From Achatina immaculata (Eukaryota; Mollusca; Gastropoda; Stylommatophora; Achatinidae): a stretch of 64,000 bases of DNA. Positions 45,276 through 56,494 of the stretch are shown here, piece by piece. Under the pieces are notes generated by a model that saw only the letters and a program-made list of their open reading frames with translations, did no database searches and was not told the DNA's origin. Where the stretch lies: the NCBI GenBank assembly GCA_009760885.1, contig CM019713.1, forward strand, positions 80,110,367 through 80,174,366. The letters run 5' to 3'. Made by a program: the position numbers and the translations under genes. The stretch's first letter is position 1. Every line of letters begins with the position of its first letter.

Positions 45276-45376
45276 TAGTCGGGGATTAGTCCTCCTGGAC
45301 AAAAGCTCCGTCCTGGTCACAACTAGGAAGGGTAACGGCCACGATCACAAATTGCTGAAGTCGGAGACAATGGACC

Positions 45377-45640
45377 AGTGCAGTCTAGATAGGCAACCAC
45401 CTCTCACCCGACGGGGATATATGCGTATGCTAATCATGTTGAGGTTTTCCGATGAGAAAGTTCAAAGCTGGACTGGATGGGCAACCACCTCACCCGGCGG
45501 GGATACACGGGTATCCCAAAACATGTCGAGGTTTTCCTGTGAGAAAGTTCAAAGCTGGACTGGATGGGCAACCACCTCACCCGGCGGGGATACACGGGTA
45601 TCCCAAAACACGTCGAGGTTTTCCCGTGAGAAATCCCAAC
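45377..45640. repeat. 87-bp tandem repeat, M1
   Basis: Two full units (45441-45527 and 45528-45614) plus flanking partial ones; each contains 'agctggactggatgggcaac' and 'cggcggggatacacggg'. M2a has one full unit plus part of the next before the recombination point. M2b has a single diverged unit at about 57715-57805. Confidence 0.88.
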
Positions 45641-46210
45641 TCTAGATTAAACTGGTGCAACGAAAACCACGGTGTCATGCAATCCAGCTTCTGTGACTCA
45701 CCGAGAATACAGTTCCAAACCTGCGATGCATTGAAAATCGTTTTTTCCTCTCAGGGATCTCATATGGTACTTTCGAGGACCACAGGAGGACCACAGACCT
45801 ATCGAGGACCACAGACATAAATTCAGTGGGATCACAGGGCGACCTTGGTGGTCGAAGCGAACGAAGAAGAAAAAGATGTCAAACCAAGTTATTATTTAAC
45901 AATTTATTCTTACTGCTGCCTGTTGGTCAAGATACAGCAGTTATACTAATTGTATCATATGTGTCAAAAGTACGTATTCGAAATTTATATCAGAAAGACA
46001 AATTTCATGGTAATAAGCAGAGAATAAAGAAAACCAGAAGTAAATGTAAAAATAATTTGAGAATTAACTGAACAGGTGAAAAGCATCAGATATGATAACG
46101 GAGGACGGAAAATGTGAAACCGAAATTAACAAAAGAATAGTACTGGAAAAAAAACACCGTCAACGGAGTGAGAAAGATCCTTATGTGAAAACAAACATCA
46201 CGGGAACTGA

Positions 46211-46300
46211 GATTCTTATATCTTACATCATTCCCGTCCCGTTAAACACCACATGGGGCTCATGGTAGATTGCCAAGATTAAGATGTAAGAATCTCAGAT
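46211..46300 (-). mobile_element. LINE-B 3'-end fragment in M1
   Basis: 'attcttatatcttacatcat' then 'cccgtcccgttaaac' matches the LINE-B 3' end. It is bounded by inverted 'gagattctta' / 'taagaatctc'. Copy in M2b at 58389-58475. Confidence 0.65.
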
Positions 46301-46304
46301 TACT

Positions 46305-46721
46305 GAGATTGCGTATGGTAAAATGCTACAAATATTCAACGTTCCTTTATGGTGTAGTAGCCTGGATCTTGAGCAAGGCAACAGAAAAGAAAATCGAGGC
46401 CCTTGAAATGTGGATGTACAGAAGACTAGGGCGTATCCCATGAACTGGAAAGACAACAAATAACGAAGTGCTGAACCAGCTTGAAGTGAAGAGAGAAGTA
46501 CTGAAAATTATAAAAACAAGACAGCCAAGATACATGACTTAGGAATAACGGGAGGCACAATACTAAATTGAAGATCGTTAATGAGGCCACGATAGAAAGG
46601 AAAAGAACAAGAGAACGATAACGAAATAAATGGGTGGATAAAATCAAGAGAGAGACAGGAACAAGCCTGGAGTGGAGATTCATTGCAGCCAACCTTCTAT
46701 GGGGAGACAGCATGAGACGAA

Positions 46722-46789
<68 letters not shown>

Positions 46790-46790
46790 C
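46305..46790 (+). mobile_element. LINE-D 3' fragment with (GAT)n tail, M1
   Basis: 'YSTFLYGVVAWILSKATEKK', 'IEALEMWMYRRLGRIP', 'TTNNEVLNQLEVKREVLK', then degenerate sequence and a long (GAT/ATG)n tail at 46720-46786. It is typical of a LINE ORF2 C-terminus with simple-repeat tail. It is distinct from A, B and C. Confidence 0.8.
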
Positions 46791-46956
46791 AGTAAACCAA
46801 TCACTAGAAGAGAGAACTCAGCACTTTCCTGCAAATTTCAGAAAGCTAGAATTTTAGTGAAAAAAATGAAAGTGAAAATCTGAGATTTCTTTCCGTGTGA
46901 GCAATACGAAGAATGTTTCACTGTCGTAATGACAGTAATCTTTTGATGACTTTCAG

Positions 46957-47094
46957 ATTGCATGACTGGATGGTTTGGAGAAAATTGCATGTACAAATGT
47001 CACTGCGCTCACTCCAGATCTTGTGACATCAACGGTGACTGTCCTGAGGATGATGAGTGTGAAACTGGCTTCTTTGGTCCGGCCTGTCAATACG
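46957..47094 (+). CDS. secreted EGF-like protein, exon 2 (EGF-like domain), gene copy 1
   Basis: 138 bp, flanked by CTTTCAG (acceptor, 46950-46956) and G|GTTAGT (donor, 47095). The exon is phase 1-1, the usual class of shuffled EGF exons. It codes 46 residues with eight cysteines (relative positions 2, 11, 15, 17, 23, 29, 35, 44) and landmarks GWFGENC, YKCHC and GFFGPACQY, matching laminin-type/MEGF-like EGF modules. The reading frame from exon 1 is preserved. Downstream of 47094 only introns and a mariner relic follow before unit 2 starts, so either the gene copy is truncated or it splices on to exon 59100. Confidence 0.8.
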
Positions 47095-47529
47095 GTTAGT
47101 TTAAAAAGAATTTATGTTATGTCTTAGTGAGTCGTGGATTTGTGGCCTGTGTGTTCTTTTACTCCAAAAGGTCTTGTATGAGTTACCCATGAGAGAAAAG
47201 TAAATGGCATTGGTTATGCAGATTATGTACGTACAAACTCGTTTTTCGTATAGCATTTCCTCACATTGCTATGAGACGTACGAAGTATACTAGCCATAGT
47301 CTGGTGTGTTCATTTCAAGACAATAACGGCTGATCCATTTTTCCATAATACAGTTCTTATCATCATAGTAGCTTTTCTTGCGACATCTTTTCAACGTTCA
47401 AAAACTAAGTAAATCATTGTCTTTCATGAACGCTGATTGAATTTGAGGATACCAAAACAGGCTTCTAATATCAAGCAGTGGCTTTCTTTGAGGTTTCGAA
47501 TATCGTGGCAATCATCGTCATCAGATCAA

Positions 47530-48138
47530 TAGAGCTATTACGCTGAGTCAGAAAATCGTCACGTTTTTATATACCCTAATTTCGGTCAAGGTTCCCGTCA
47601 TATATGCTCTACTGGCATTTGTAAAGTCTTGATGACGTCATGCCTTGCGTCATTTTGAAAAATTGCATACCGGTTTTTAGCCAATGAATAGCGAGATACG
47701 TGATAGAAGGTAATATGGCGGACAGCAAGGTTGTCTTTCGCCTCCTCTTGCGGCATTATTGGAAGAAAAGCCTGAATGCCTCTGCAGCTGTCCTTGAAAT
47801 TTACAGCGTGGAAGGACGCGGAACAGTAGATGACAGCTTTATAAGGAAGCAGTTTCAAAGGTTCATATCTGAGGACACCAACATCAAAGACACATCCAGG
47901 TCGGGACGATGACACCTCGGTCAAGATCGTACACCGCTGGACCCAACCGTGTAGCGTCAACAAAACTCACAGGTGTGATGATGTCTAATGCCAACTTTTA
48001 GCAAACTCACATTACAGAAGGTTTCACCACCGTATCGTCACTGAAGATGAAAAGTGGATTGTTCTGTAGTACTTCAACACAAATACTAAGTGGCTCCAGC
48101 AAGGTAACATGACAGAGCCGGTTGACCGACGAAGCCAG
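47530..48138 (+). mobile_element. mariner-like transposon, 5' part, M1
   Basis: Terminal sequence 'cagaaaatcgtcacgttt' at 47542-47563, then transposase: 'MADSKVVFRLLLRHYWKK', 'LNASAAVLEIYSVEGRGTVD', 'KQFQRFISEDTNIKDTSRSG' (DNA-binding half of a mariner transposase) and, frameshifted, the region up to the first catalytic Asp. It is cut at 48138 by the duplication junction, so the catalytic half is absent. Confidence 0.8.
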
Positions 48139-48142
48139 TTCG

Positions 48143-48540
48143 TGTATAGTTATACACTAATTATTGTGTGCGGGAAAGTGAAGAGCGGAAATGGAATTAC
48201 AAATTAATTGTGAAGCGATTGCTGGAGCTAGGACAAATTAAGGGTGCTGGTAGGAAATCTGAACTGTGTGGCAGACAACATAAATAATAACACTTGATGG
48301 GAACTATTAACAAACATACTCTTGGATGGATGCTGCTGCATGACGCGGAGAATGTATGAGGCTGTCCTGAATGCAATGATGCTGGAGTCTGATTTTGAAC
48401 CCTTGAACAAGGCAATTTTCCATTAACGAACTGTAATACCAGGCTTTTCGGTTGGAAAATCGCCACGATTATTGCTTCCCAAGTCAAACTAATGATGTAT
48501 GTGTGTGTTAAATCAGGGAATGCTGCTATAGTAGAAGCCG
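48143..48540 (+). mobile_element. LINE C-terminal tail, unit 2
   Basis: Copy of 37477-37870 with about 4% differences, such as 'agggtgctgg' against 'aaaggtgatgg'. Same degenerate coding content. Confidence 0.65.
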
Positions 48541-48956
48541 AATCTTCGATGCTCCAGAAATGAGAGCTGACGATTCAGCTGTTAGTGTTCCAGAAAACCG
48601 GTATATCTTCTCAAAGTCGCTTTCATCATGCACCAGCTTCTTCGCTCATAGTAACAGCAAACATTCAACATCAGCTTGGCCCATCTTCCAAGGGAGAAAG
48701 TCTACAATGAATCACTGATTGTGTCAACATATCTACAGCACTGTGTTCTCCTCCCTCCCCCCTATCCCGGGTCTCCTTTCCTTGTAATTTTACACATAAG
48801 TAAAGTTTCTTATTGTAATATTATACTGAATTACAATTTGTTTATTGCTGTCATGTATTTGTTAAATTGCTTTTGTTACTTTTTTTTAAATTTCAGATCA
48901 TCTAATAAGTGTTTCTTTATTTCACTGAAAAATAAAGCCCTTATGCTATGTATCTA

Positions 48957-49038
48957 CATGGCTTCAGAATATTGTATTGTTGTTATTATTACTATTATTA
49001 TTATTTAATAAGGATAAAATGACCCCTAAATATGTGTT

Positions 49039-49083
<45 letters not shown>
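48957..49083. repeat. ATT and TG/AG microsatellites, unit 2
   Basis: Copy of 38290-38412, slightly longer in the TG/AG part (about 4 nt), as expected for replication slippage. Confidence 0.9.
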
Positions 49084-49086
<3 letters not shown>

Positions 49087-49135
49087 ACGAGTCGTATGTC
49101 TCTCACTTGAAATCAAAGGCTACAGATAATGATAT

Positions 49136-49525
49136 TTAGCAAATGGCTGGCTGTAACTGTAAGAAAGCATAGCTCTGTTGCTGGTCCTGGGAAGCTGCTT
49201 CATTACACTCGGGACAAGCATATACACGTGTTTCACATTTAACTTTAGGATTTCCTTCAGTGTTTTTAGGGAAATGACTCCGATGTTGTGCTGATTGTGT
49301 GTTGTTGTGATCTAGCATTTGGTTGGGATTTGTAGCCACTGCTCTTGCTACGTGTAATGCATTGAATCGTATGTGATAATTACGTTGGAGGAAACAGCTT
49401 TTTATCCGTTCGTCGAGGTGTTGCTTGATGAATTTGTATAGGTCCGATACAGCAGTGCATACAGCGGTGTTGGGGTTGAATAGTTTCTCCTCGGGAAATA
49501 AAAGTGAAGAGCGGAAATGAGTAAT
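49136..49525 (-). pseudogene. unidentified ~130-codon open frame, unit 2
   Basis: Duplicate of 38466-38855; the 67-codon part has the same predicted sequence. Function not recognised. Confidence 0.3.
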
Positions 49526-50414
49526 CTACCGATATCTCGTGTACATACAGGTCTACGGCACATCGTCATCTGTACATGCTGGGAACGGTGGCCATGAGGT
49601 CACTGGATAACGAGGTTTTAACTCGCTCAGGGAAACGAGTTGCCTGAGTTAAATTCTGCCATCAAACCGCGACAGGCCCAGCAAGCCGACGGTGGATCTC
49701 TTAACCGCTCACAGAAAACACAGGAAGAATAGATGAAAGGACACTCGAAACCTGTAAACAACAAAGAAACAGAAAGAAAAGAAAAGCTATTTCAAAGGTA
49801 TGTACTATCAACAAATGTGCCACAAATGATAAAACGGAGGAACTGGTGAAGGGAATGAATATGAGAAAAAAAAGACATAATAGGAATCGTCGACACCAAA
49901 GTAAGAAGAAATGCATCAAAATAATGTACTCTTATACTCCTGTATATTCTGTTTTTAATCAGCTCTGTTAGTGACTGTTATTGTATCATGGCCTTATTCT
50001 CCATGATTTGGTTTTCATGGTCTTCCTCTGCCTCTTTTAACATGTATCTTTCCTGGTGCTGTGATATTTTTAGACCCTTCAGTTCTCCCTGGATGTGCAA
50101 TGAGCGATGACTATTGTTTTCTTTTGGAAAGTTTGGTTCCTTTCTACATTTGCGTTTGTTAGACTTTCCCTTTTTGTCATTTTAGATGTCCATGGGAATA
50201 CTAACCTTCTTGTAAAACTTCACACCTGTGTTGCCTCTAGTGATCTTTGCACTGATCTGTTCATTGTCCATGGCTCATTTCCATAGAGTAGGACAGGCTC
50301 AATATAACATTTTATAACTCTGTTTCTGACATTCGGTGACAGAGATGCATTCTACGAGGTGTTTCTCATTTGTTAGAGTGTTATTTTGGTTTGACACATT
50401 CTATTCATCATCTC

Positions 50415-50770
50415 TCATATGTCTCAGTGGTACTCAGTATAGCAAAATAAAACACAAGGATCATGTTCCCTATATGTCTCAGTGGTATTGAATATAGGAA
50501 AATATAAGCACAAACATCATGTCCCCTATATGTCTCAGTGGTATTGAATATAGGAAAATATAATCACAAACATCATGTCCCCTATATGTCTCAGTGGTAT
50601 TGAATATAGGAAAATATAAGCACAAACATCATGTCCCCTATATGTTTCAGCGGTATGCAATATAGGAAAATATAATCACAAACATCATGTCCCCTATATG
50701 TCTCAGTGGTATTGAATATAGGAAAATATAATCACAAACCTCATGTCTCCTATTTGTCTCAGTGGTCCAG
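50415..50770. repeat. 56-bp minisatellite, unit 2
   Basis: Duplicate of 39745-40100 with the same monomer number and order. Confidence 0.93.
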
Positions 50771-50949
50771 AGGTTCACTATCAAGAAAGTCTTTTTTGCT
50801 TGCCCAAGTTGTGAAAATAATGCAGTGACACTTGTTCCCACAGAACCTTCCTGGGATTCAGTGTGTAGTATGATTGATTATCACAATGAGTTTGTTAATG
50901 CAAGTTCACTTTTAATAATAACTGCTGCAATATAAACGAGATAACTTGT

Positions 50950-51055
50950 AAAATAATGGATGCATCAGCAGTAGGCCATTTTGCTTACAACCGAGAGACC
51001 TTCATAACAGCGGTTAGGGAGTGAAAGTTCCGCAAAAGGATACACAAATGATTAA
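50950..51055 (+). mobile_element. LINE-A 3'-terminal fragment, unit 2
   Basis: Duplicate of 40280-40385. Confidence 0.75.
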
Positions 51056-53492
51056 CTGTACTACTAGTATATTATCACCATCAAATCTGTTGTTGTTGTT
51101 GTTGTTGCTATTACTGTAATTGTTTATTCATTGTTGATAGTTCGTATAATGTAGGTTGACAGACCAGTTTGCCTTGTTGTAACATTTTAATGAGCTGTAA
51201 ACATGCCGGGAGGTACAACATTTTGATCGTCAATTTTTCATCGCCCCCCTCCCCCCTCCTCTCTCTCTTTCTCTAAGGAAACCTTGAAAGTCAATATTGT
51301 TTCCATTTCCAGCACTATTTTGGATTCTGTCGTTTTGTTTAGAAAACACATACCTTTGTTGATGAACGTTTACATATATTTTTATTATAAGTTACTCAAA
51401 CCACTGACTGTTGTTATTGTGTAAACTTTCAGACAGGACAGAAAGAGTTAATTGTTGAACTTAACAGTGTAGATTTTCAAGTGTGCATCTAGAAACATAT
51501 TGTCAACCTTGACAAAATAGTAGGAACTCCGATATCCCCATCAGCATATCTTCAGTGTATACCGACTGATGATGCTATGTCCCGAGTGGCACAGTTGTTA
51601 GTGTGCTAATGTCATATGCAAGGTCGATGATTCAGCTTCGCCACAATCATCCAGCTGTGGAAATACGTATACTTCTGCTTCTGGGTTGAGAAAGGAAACA
51701 TGGGCAGACATGATGCTGACCACACACATATGAGTTTAAGGAAACTATGGATACAAACACCATATCCTCTAGATGTTTCTGTGGTATGACAAGGCAGTTC
51801 TTTCTCCCCATTTCATACTGTACATAGATGCTCTGTCATAATGTGTTTCGAAGTATTTTGCTATATCGACCTCTATGATGATATACCTAATCTAGTTTAC
51901 ATTCACCTGTTACAATAGATACAGTTTTATTTTCCACTCTCTCCGCTCTTTCACTTGAACAAAGATCTGTATATTTTGTCACAAAGATGAAAGATGGTTT
52001 ATATACAAGTACGTGGTAAAGTCAATAATTAAGCATCAAATCCGCACAGATTAAACACACGTGAAAAGTGAAAATTTAATGCGCAGTTTTGGACAGTATA
52101 TAGTAGCACCAGTTGATGCGAAATTAGAACCAAAGATATATCCCAGCATGCTACAGTTATTTAACAACAACCGCTTGTATAGAACGAATGTGCAAATGCA
52201 CATATTCTTCACCAGAAGAACAGCGCGGATTTGTGTATTTTCTGATGGCTAACGTGTATAGTGTAAAATATATGCCAAGAAAAGGCGTGAGTATAACTGG
52301 ATTCAGAAATTCAATGATGGACGAATCACGTGGGTGATCACCATTTCTGAGAAACGAGTTTACACGTTGCCAGGGAGGTAAATCTTTGGCTGCCGAACCA
52401 GACAGAAAGCTTTTTCGATGAAGGCTTTACTGGACTTGTGAATCCATGGCATAAATGTCTGAAAGTACCGGGGGAATTGTGTTAACTTTTTTAAAAATTC
52501 AGACAATTGCTTGAAGTTTTTTTCCTAGATGATTTTGCATCTTATTTATTGACTTGCCCTAGTAAAATGCTTAATTTCGTATTGCCAGAAACTGTTCTCT
52601 CAATATTGGAGCAATTTGATTTCGTTTCATGATGTTCATTTAAACTTACTAGTTTCCTGAATTCCAGTCTTCTAAAAATTATAAATATAATGTGACAGAT
52701 GACAGTAATGAACTTGAGGAACTATAGTCTATAAGATTGTATCCATGATGGCAGTTCTCACAAGAAATACACAGCTTCAGCTCACCTATTTGATAAATCA
52801 GGCCATTGAACTGGTAGTAAACCTTCACCCGTACATCATAGGAAAAGAGAGTTGGGCTAAAGATATCAAGTTGAAATATTACAGAAAACTCCATAATTGA
52901 CAACGACAAATATAACATCCGCACCGGTCAGCGTCCATCAAGTTCTCTCCCTACTTAACACACTTCCCAGCAGTCCAGGCTTAAATCACACCCCTCCCCC
53001 CTCCCCGCCAGCCCCGTGCTGTACGTTTCACTGACTGATCAGTCTTTCAGATAAGCGACCAAGTTGAAGAACAACCAAAATGTAAATGCTAATCATAGGC
53101 GTTGCCATTAAGAGTGTTATGGGGCTGACACCCGTAACATATACTATCACAGAGAGACTTCTGAAGGATGGAGATTTATTTGTAGTGAGACACGAGGGAT
53201 GAAACAGAAAAATGTACACGGAAGAGCAAGAAGGGACTGGAAATATTGTTTTGCTGTTAGTTTAGCTAGAAAAGCATATCAGTATTAGCAGAATCAGTCA
53301 TGCGAGAAGTCCTTTAGCGAAATGATGTTGTGTAAGTTGCACAAAAGCTGACATTCACCAGCTTCAAAACCTCCCTCTAAAGCGAAAAATTATATCTATT
53401 AACATTCAGTTATTGTTATAAATAAAAAAAATAAATAGACGCTTTTTTATACAGGAACTGTGGACAAATTAAAGAACACGTGAACCTTCATA

Positions 53493-53568
53493 ATGTTTAT
53501 TTGCTTACTACTGGTCTTCTTGATGCTGATACCGACCACCGTCTCAACACCACCAGCCGATGATCAAG
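53493..53568 (+). CDS. secreted EGF-like protein, exon 1, gene copy 2
   Basis: Identical to 42824-42899 in coding sequence, with the same donor (GTATAAC at 53569) and phase 1. The next in-phase EGF-like exon is 59100-59237, 5.5 kb away; the larger distance than in copy 1 (4.06 kb) is due to the extra partial block 54635-56225. Confidence 0.7.
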
Positions 53569-53969
53569 GTATAACATAAACATTTTGTACATGTCTCTTT
53601 GCATAATATGTACCTGCTTGCTGAGTGTTTAGATTTCCGTATGTCTAGATGATACGTCAGAGTTTCATTTATCAAGGTCAGGAATCTGCTATTGATAATG
53701 AGGTCAAGTTTAACTTGAGATATAAGAGAAGACCTGAGAAACGAACTGAATGAGCCAAACAGAGTATCTTACATGGTAAAAAGGCATTACAGTGGGTGGA
53801 CTTTGTATTGGAAGCAGAAGGCTGTTATCAGTTATACACTGACGTACTGTGAAAACGAAGAGTGGAAGAAGTTGGGGCGGGGATTGCATTCTTCCTTCAA
53901 TGGGGAAAACGGGAGCCGAATGTTGATGATCATGATCAGGCGAGAGACTGAGTGGTGATAAAATGGAGT

Positions 53970-54350
53970 GAAGATAATGACAAATATCAAAACAGCTAAA
54001 AGAACAAAGATAATAATAAGATATCAAAATAATAAGATAGGAAACAACTAACGAGATGAATATAATGATAAGATAGGAAACAAAAAATATAATAGAATAA
54101 TAACAGTATAGGAAACATCGTGTAGAGTGAATGTAATGGTTAGAACGAAAACTAAGAAAACAATAGAGTAAAGATAAAGACAAGGAAGCAAACGATAAAA
54201 AAGTAAAGTAGCAATAAGAGAGCAAGACGTCAAATGAAAGTATATACAATGATAAGAGAGGGAAACAAATGGACTGAAGACACTGATTTGATAACAAATA
54301 AATGCTATGAAGTTCTGGATAAAGATAAAGGTAATAGCTGTTAGATTCAG
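53970..54350. repeat. A/G-rich low-complexity tract, unit 2
   Basis: Duplicate of 43300-43680. Confidence 0.75.
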
Positions 54351-54377
54351 CTCGCGCGAGGTAGCCAACATCTGATT

Positions 54378-54590
54378 TTATAACTTTGTAGTGAGAAACT
54401 TTTGCTGCTGGGGTGGGTGAGAGTTGGATGTGGATTGTGGAGGTGGGGGAGCGAGAATGTTAATTTCATCTCGACCAACGTGGTAGGGATCGATGGTGAT
54501 GATGTCTGCCAAGAACTCCATTTCTTTGGTGTAATCCGGGAAGTTAATACCGCTTGGCTCAATCGTCGACGACTGTACGGTTTCCATCAT
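54378..54590 (-). pseudogene. unidentified 70-codon ORF, unit 2
   Basis: Duplicate of 43708-43920, unchanged at protein level. Confidence 0.3.
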
Positions 54591-54634
54591 TCACCGTCTT
54601 TACCCCGTGTATGAACCCCACAGACTTAAACCTC

Positions 54635-56225
54635 ATGTTTACAGAGTAATATCGACCAACAAACAGAAAACACAGTTATAAGGAGATATTGATCAACGAC
54701 AGAAGATGTGGTGACTGGTGGACTTTATCCAACCAAGCAATAGAAGACGAAAAATGTAATTAAATGGTCAACAAAAGAATACACATTACATAAAGAGTTC
54801 ATGGGATTTCATTAGTGGATTAGCAATCAATAACCTAATATATGCAGATAACACCGTGCAGGTAGCAGACAACCAAAAACACCTAAAGTATCTAGTGACG
54901 CGAAAAACCGATGAAAGTCAAAAGTCAGTCGGTCTGTCATTTGCATGTCCCTTGCAGAACTTTGCCTCCCCAACAGCTCTCCTATGGTCCTCTCAGTTGG
55001 AAAGAAGATGTTCTGCTGCTTATTTAAATCATTCATGACATTTAGTATGTTCAAAAAATTAAGTTTTCTCTTTTTAATCCTCTTTACTAGCCATCTTTCT
55101 TCAGTATTAAGTTCTTGTATTATAGATATATTTGTTCTTTTTTGCGTCGGTGATATGTGAAGATCTCTTCTGCAGCATTTACATTCAAAGGCCATTTATG
55201 TGTTTCTCAAATCTTTTGTTAAGTGTCCAGTATTCACAGATATATGTTGCTATGGGAAAGATGCACGCGCTTAAAAATCGTATTTTTGGAGTTCTGTCTG
55301 GTCCTCTCCATTGATTCTTTATTTGTTTTACTTTCTGAAGAACGATTGATGTCCTCCTTTTAATTTCCCTCAATGTATCTCCATTACTAGTTAGCAGTGA
55401 TCCAAAATATTCAAAACTGTCCACCTCTTCCAATTTTTCCTCTTTGAAATATATTTTAGCTGCCTTATTGGCTTTGTCAGTTATCTGCAATTTAGATTTC
55501 TTCGCATTAAGATTGACGTGTTGCTCTTCACTATTCTTACGGACTGATATATTTAGTTTTTCAATTCCTTTTTGTGTTGTGCACAGTAATACTATCATAT
55601 CAGCTTATTTAATCTCTGGTATTTCATAATCACCCATTTTTATGGCATCATAATATTCTTTGCGCCGCTGTGAAAAGTTGATGGAAAGGATGAAGTGAAG
55701 TTTAACCGCTATATCCAGTAATCTTGCGCCGAGAGATACTTATACCATGGCACCTCTGCTCTAGTGGCCGGCCACGTCCGTTTCATACCCATACTGATGA
55801 AATATGCCTAAACTGGCTTAACCTAAGGGTGAAACTTGATGTCTGCTCATGACACGGTACCTCTGCTCTAGAGGTCGGTCACGTCCTAAGTATGCCAATA
55901 CTGGAATAATACGGTTAACTCGGCTTAACCCAGGAGTGAAACTTACTGTAGTCGGGGATTAGTCCTCCTGGACAAAAGCTCCGTCCTGGTCACAACTAGG
56001 AAGGGTAACGGCCACGATCACAAATTGCTGAAGTCGGAGACAATGGACCAGTGCAGTCTAGATAGGCAACCACCTCTCACCCGACGGGGATATATGCGTA
56101 TGCTAATCATGTTGAGGTTTTCCGATGAGAAAGTTCAAAGCTGGACTGGATGGGCAACCACCTCACCCGGCGGGGATACACGGGTATCCCAAAACATGTC
56201 GAGGTTTTCCTGTGAGAAAGTTCAA
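54635..56225. repeat. 3' block, partial copy M2a
   Basis: Near-identical to 43965-45552, then stops inside the second 87-bp unit at 'gagaaagttcaa'. It lacks the EGF exon. Confidence 0.9.
54822..55672 (-). mobile_element. LINE-A relic, unit 2 (M2a)
   Basis: Near-identical to 44150-45000 but with one extra A near 55407, so a 137-codon frame (55598-55185) remains open across 'VDSFEYFGSLLTSNGDTLRE'. Unit 1 therefore acquired the frameshift after the copies separated, or the repair went one way only. Confidence 0.85.
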
Positions 56226-56289
56226 TTCTAGGCTGGATTCGCAATCACCTTTCACCCAGCGGGGATATACTGCTATCCAAAACACGTCG
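56060..56289. repeat. 87-bp repeat at the M2a/M2b junction
   Basis: One unit identical to M1, then 'gagaaagttcaa' (56214-56225), then a 64-bp diverged unit ending 'aacacgtcg' that leads straight into the M2b start. The switch from near-identity to divergence occurs within the repeat. Confidence 0.85.
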
Positions 56290-56494
56290 ATGTTTACAGA
56301 GTAATATCAACCAACAAACAGAAAATATTATTATAAGGAGAAATTGATCAACGGCAGAAGTTGTGGTGACAGGTAGACTTCATCCAACCAAGCAATAGAA
56401 GATGAAAAATATAATCAACTGGTCAACGAAAGACTACAGATTACATGAAGAGTTAATGGGATTTCATTAGTGGATTAGCAGTCAATAACCTAAT

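Larger units (their letters stand above)
43965..48138. repeat. 3' block, copy M1 (unit 1)
   Basis: Begins ATGTTTACAGAGTAATATC and holds, in order: minus LINE-A relic, ~115-bp repeats, 87-bp repeats, LINE-B end, LINE-D end with (GAT)n, the EGF-like exon, and a mariner truncated at 48138. Full-length counterpart at 56290-60475, partial one at 54635-56225. Confidence 0.9.
37477..48142. repeat. tandem duplication unit 1 (10.67 kb)
   Basis: 37477-45552 is repeated at 48143-56225 with an offset of 10,666-10,673 bp. The 3' part (43965-48138) is repeated again, more diverged, at 56290-60475. The unit carries one signal-peptide exon, one EGF-like exon, LINE relics, minisatellites and a truncated mariner. 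The left boundary follows the Penelope-like 3' end. Confidence 0.95.
48143..56225. repeat. tandem duplication unit 2, near-identical part
   Basis: Near-identical to 37477-45552 except for two patches (start to about 48720, and 52130-52705) with 4-6% differences by eye. The junction with unit 1 is inside a mariner transposase at TTCG (48139-48142). It ends within an 87-bp repeat unit, where a second copy of the 3' block begins. Confidence 0.95.

Noticed and set aside
46672..46857. ORF with a long methionine run
   Set aside because: It is translation of the (ATG/GAT)n tail of a LINE-D copy.
37477..56225. Duplication as a pure assembly artefact
   Set aside because: Not excluded, but the junction sits at a specific microhomology, divergence is patchy, and M2b has private insertions and deletions, all of which favour real paralogues. 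Long reads would settle it.
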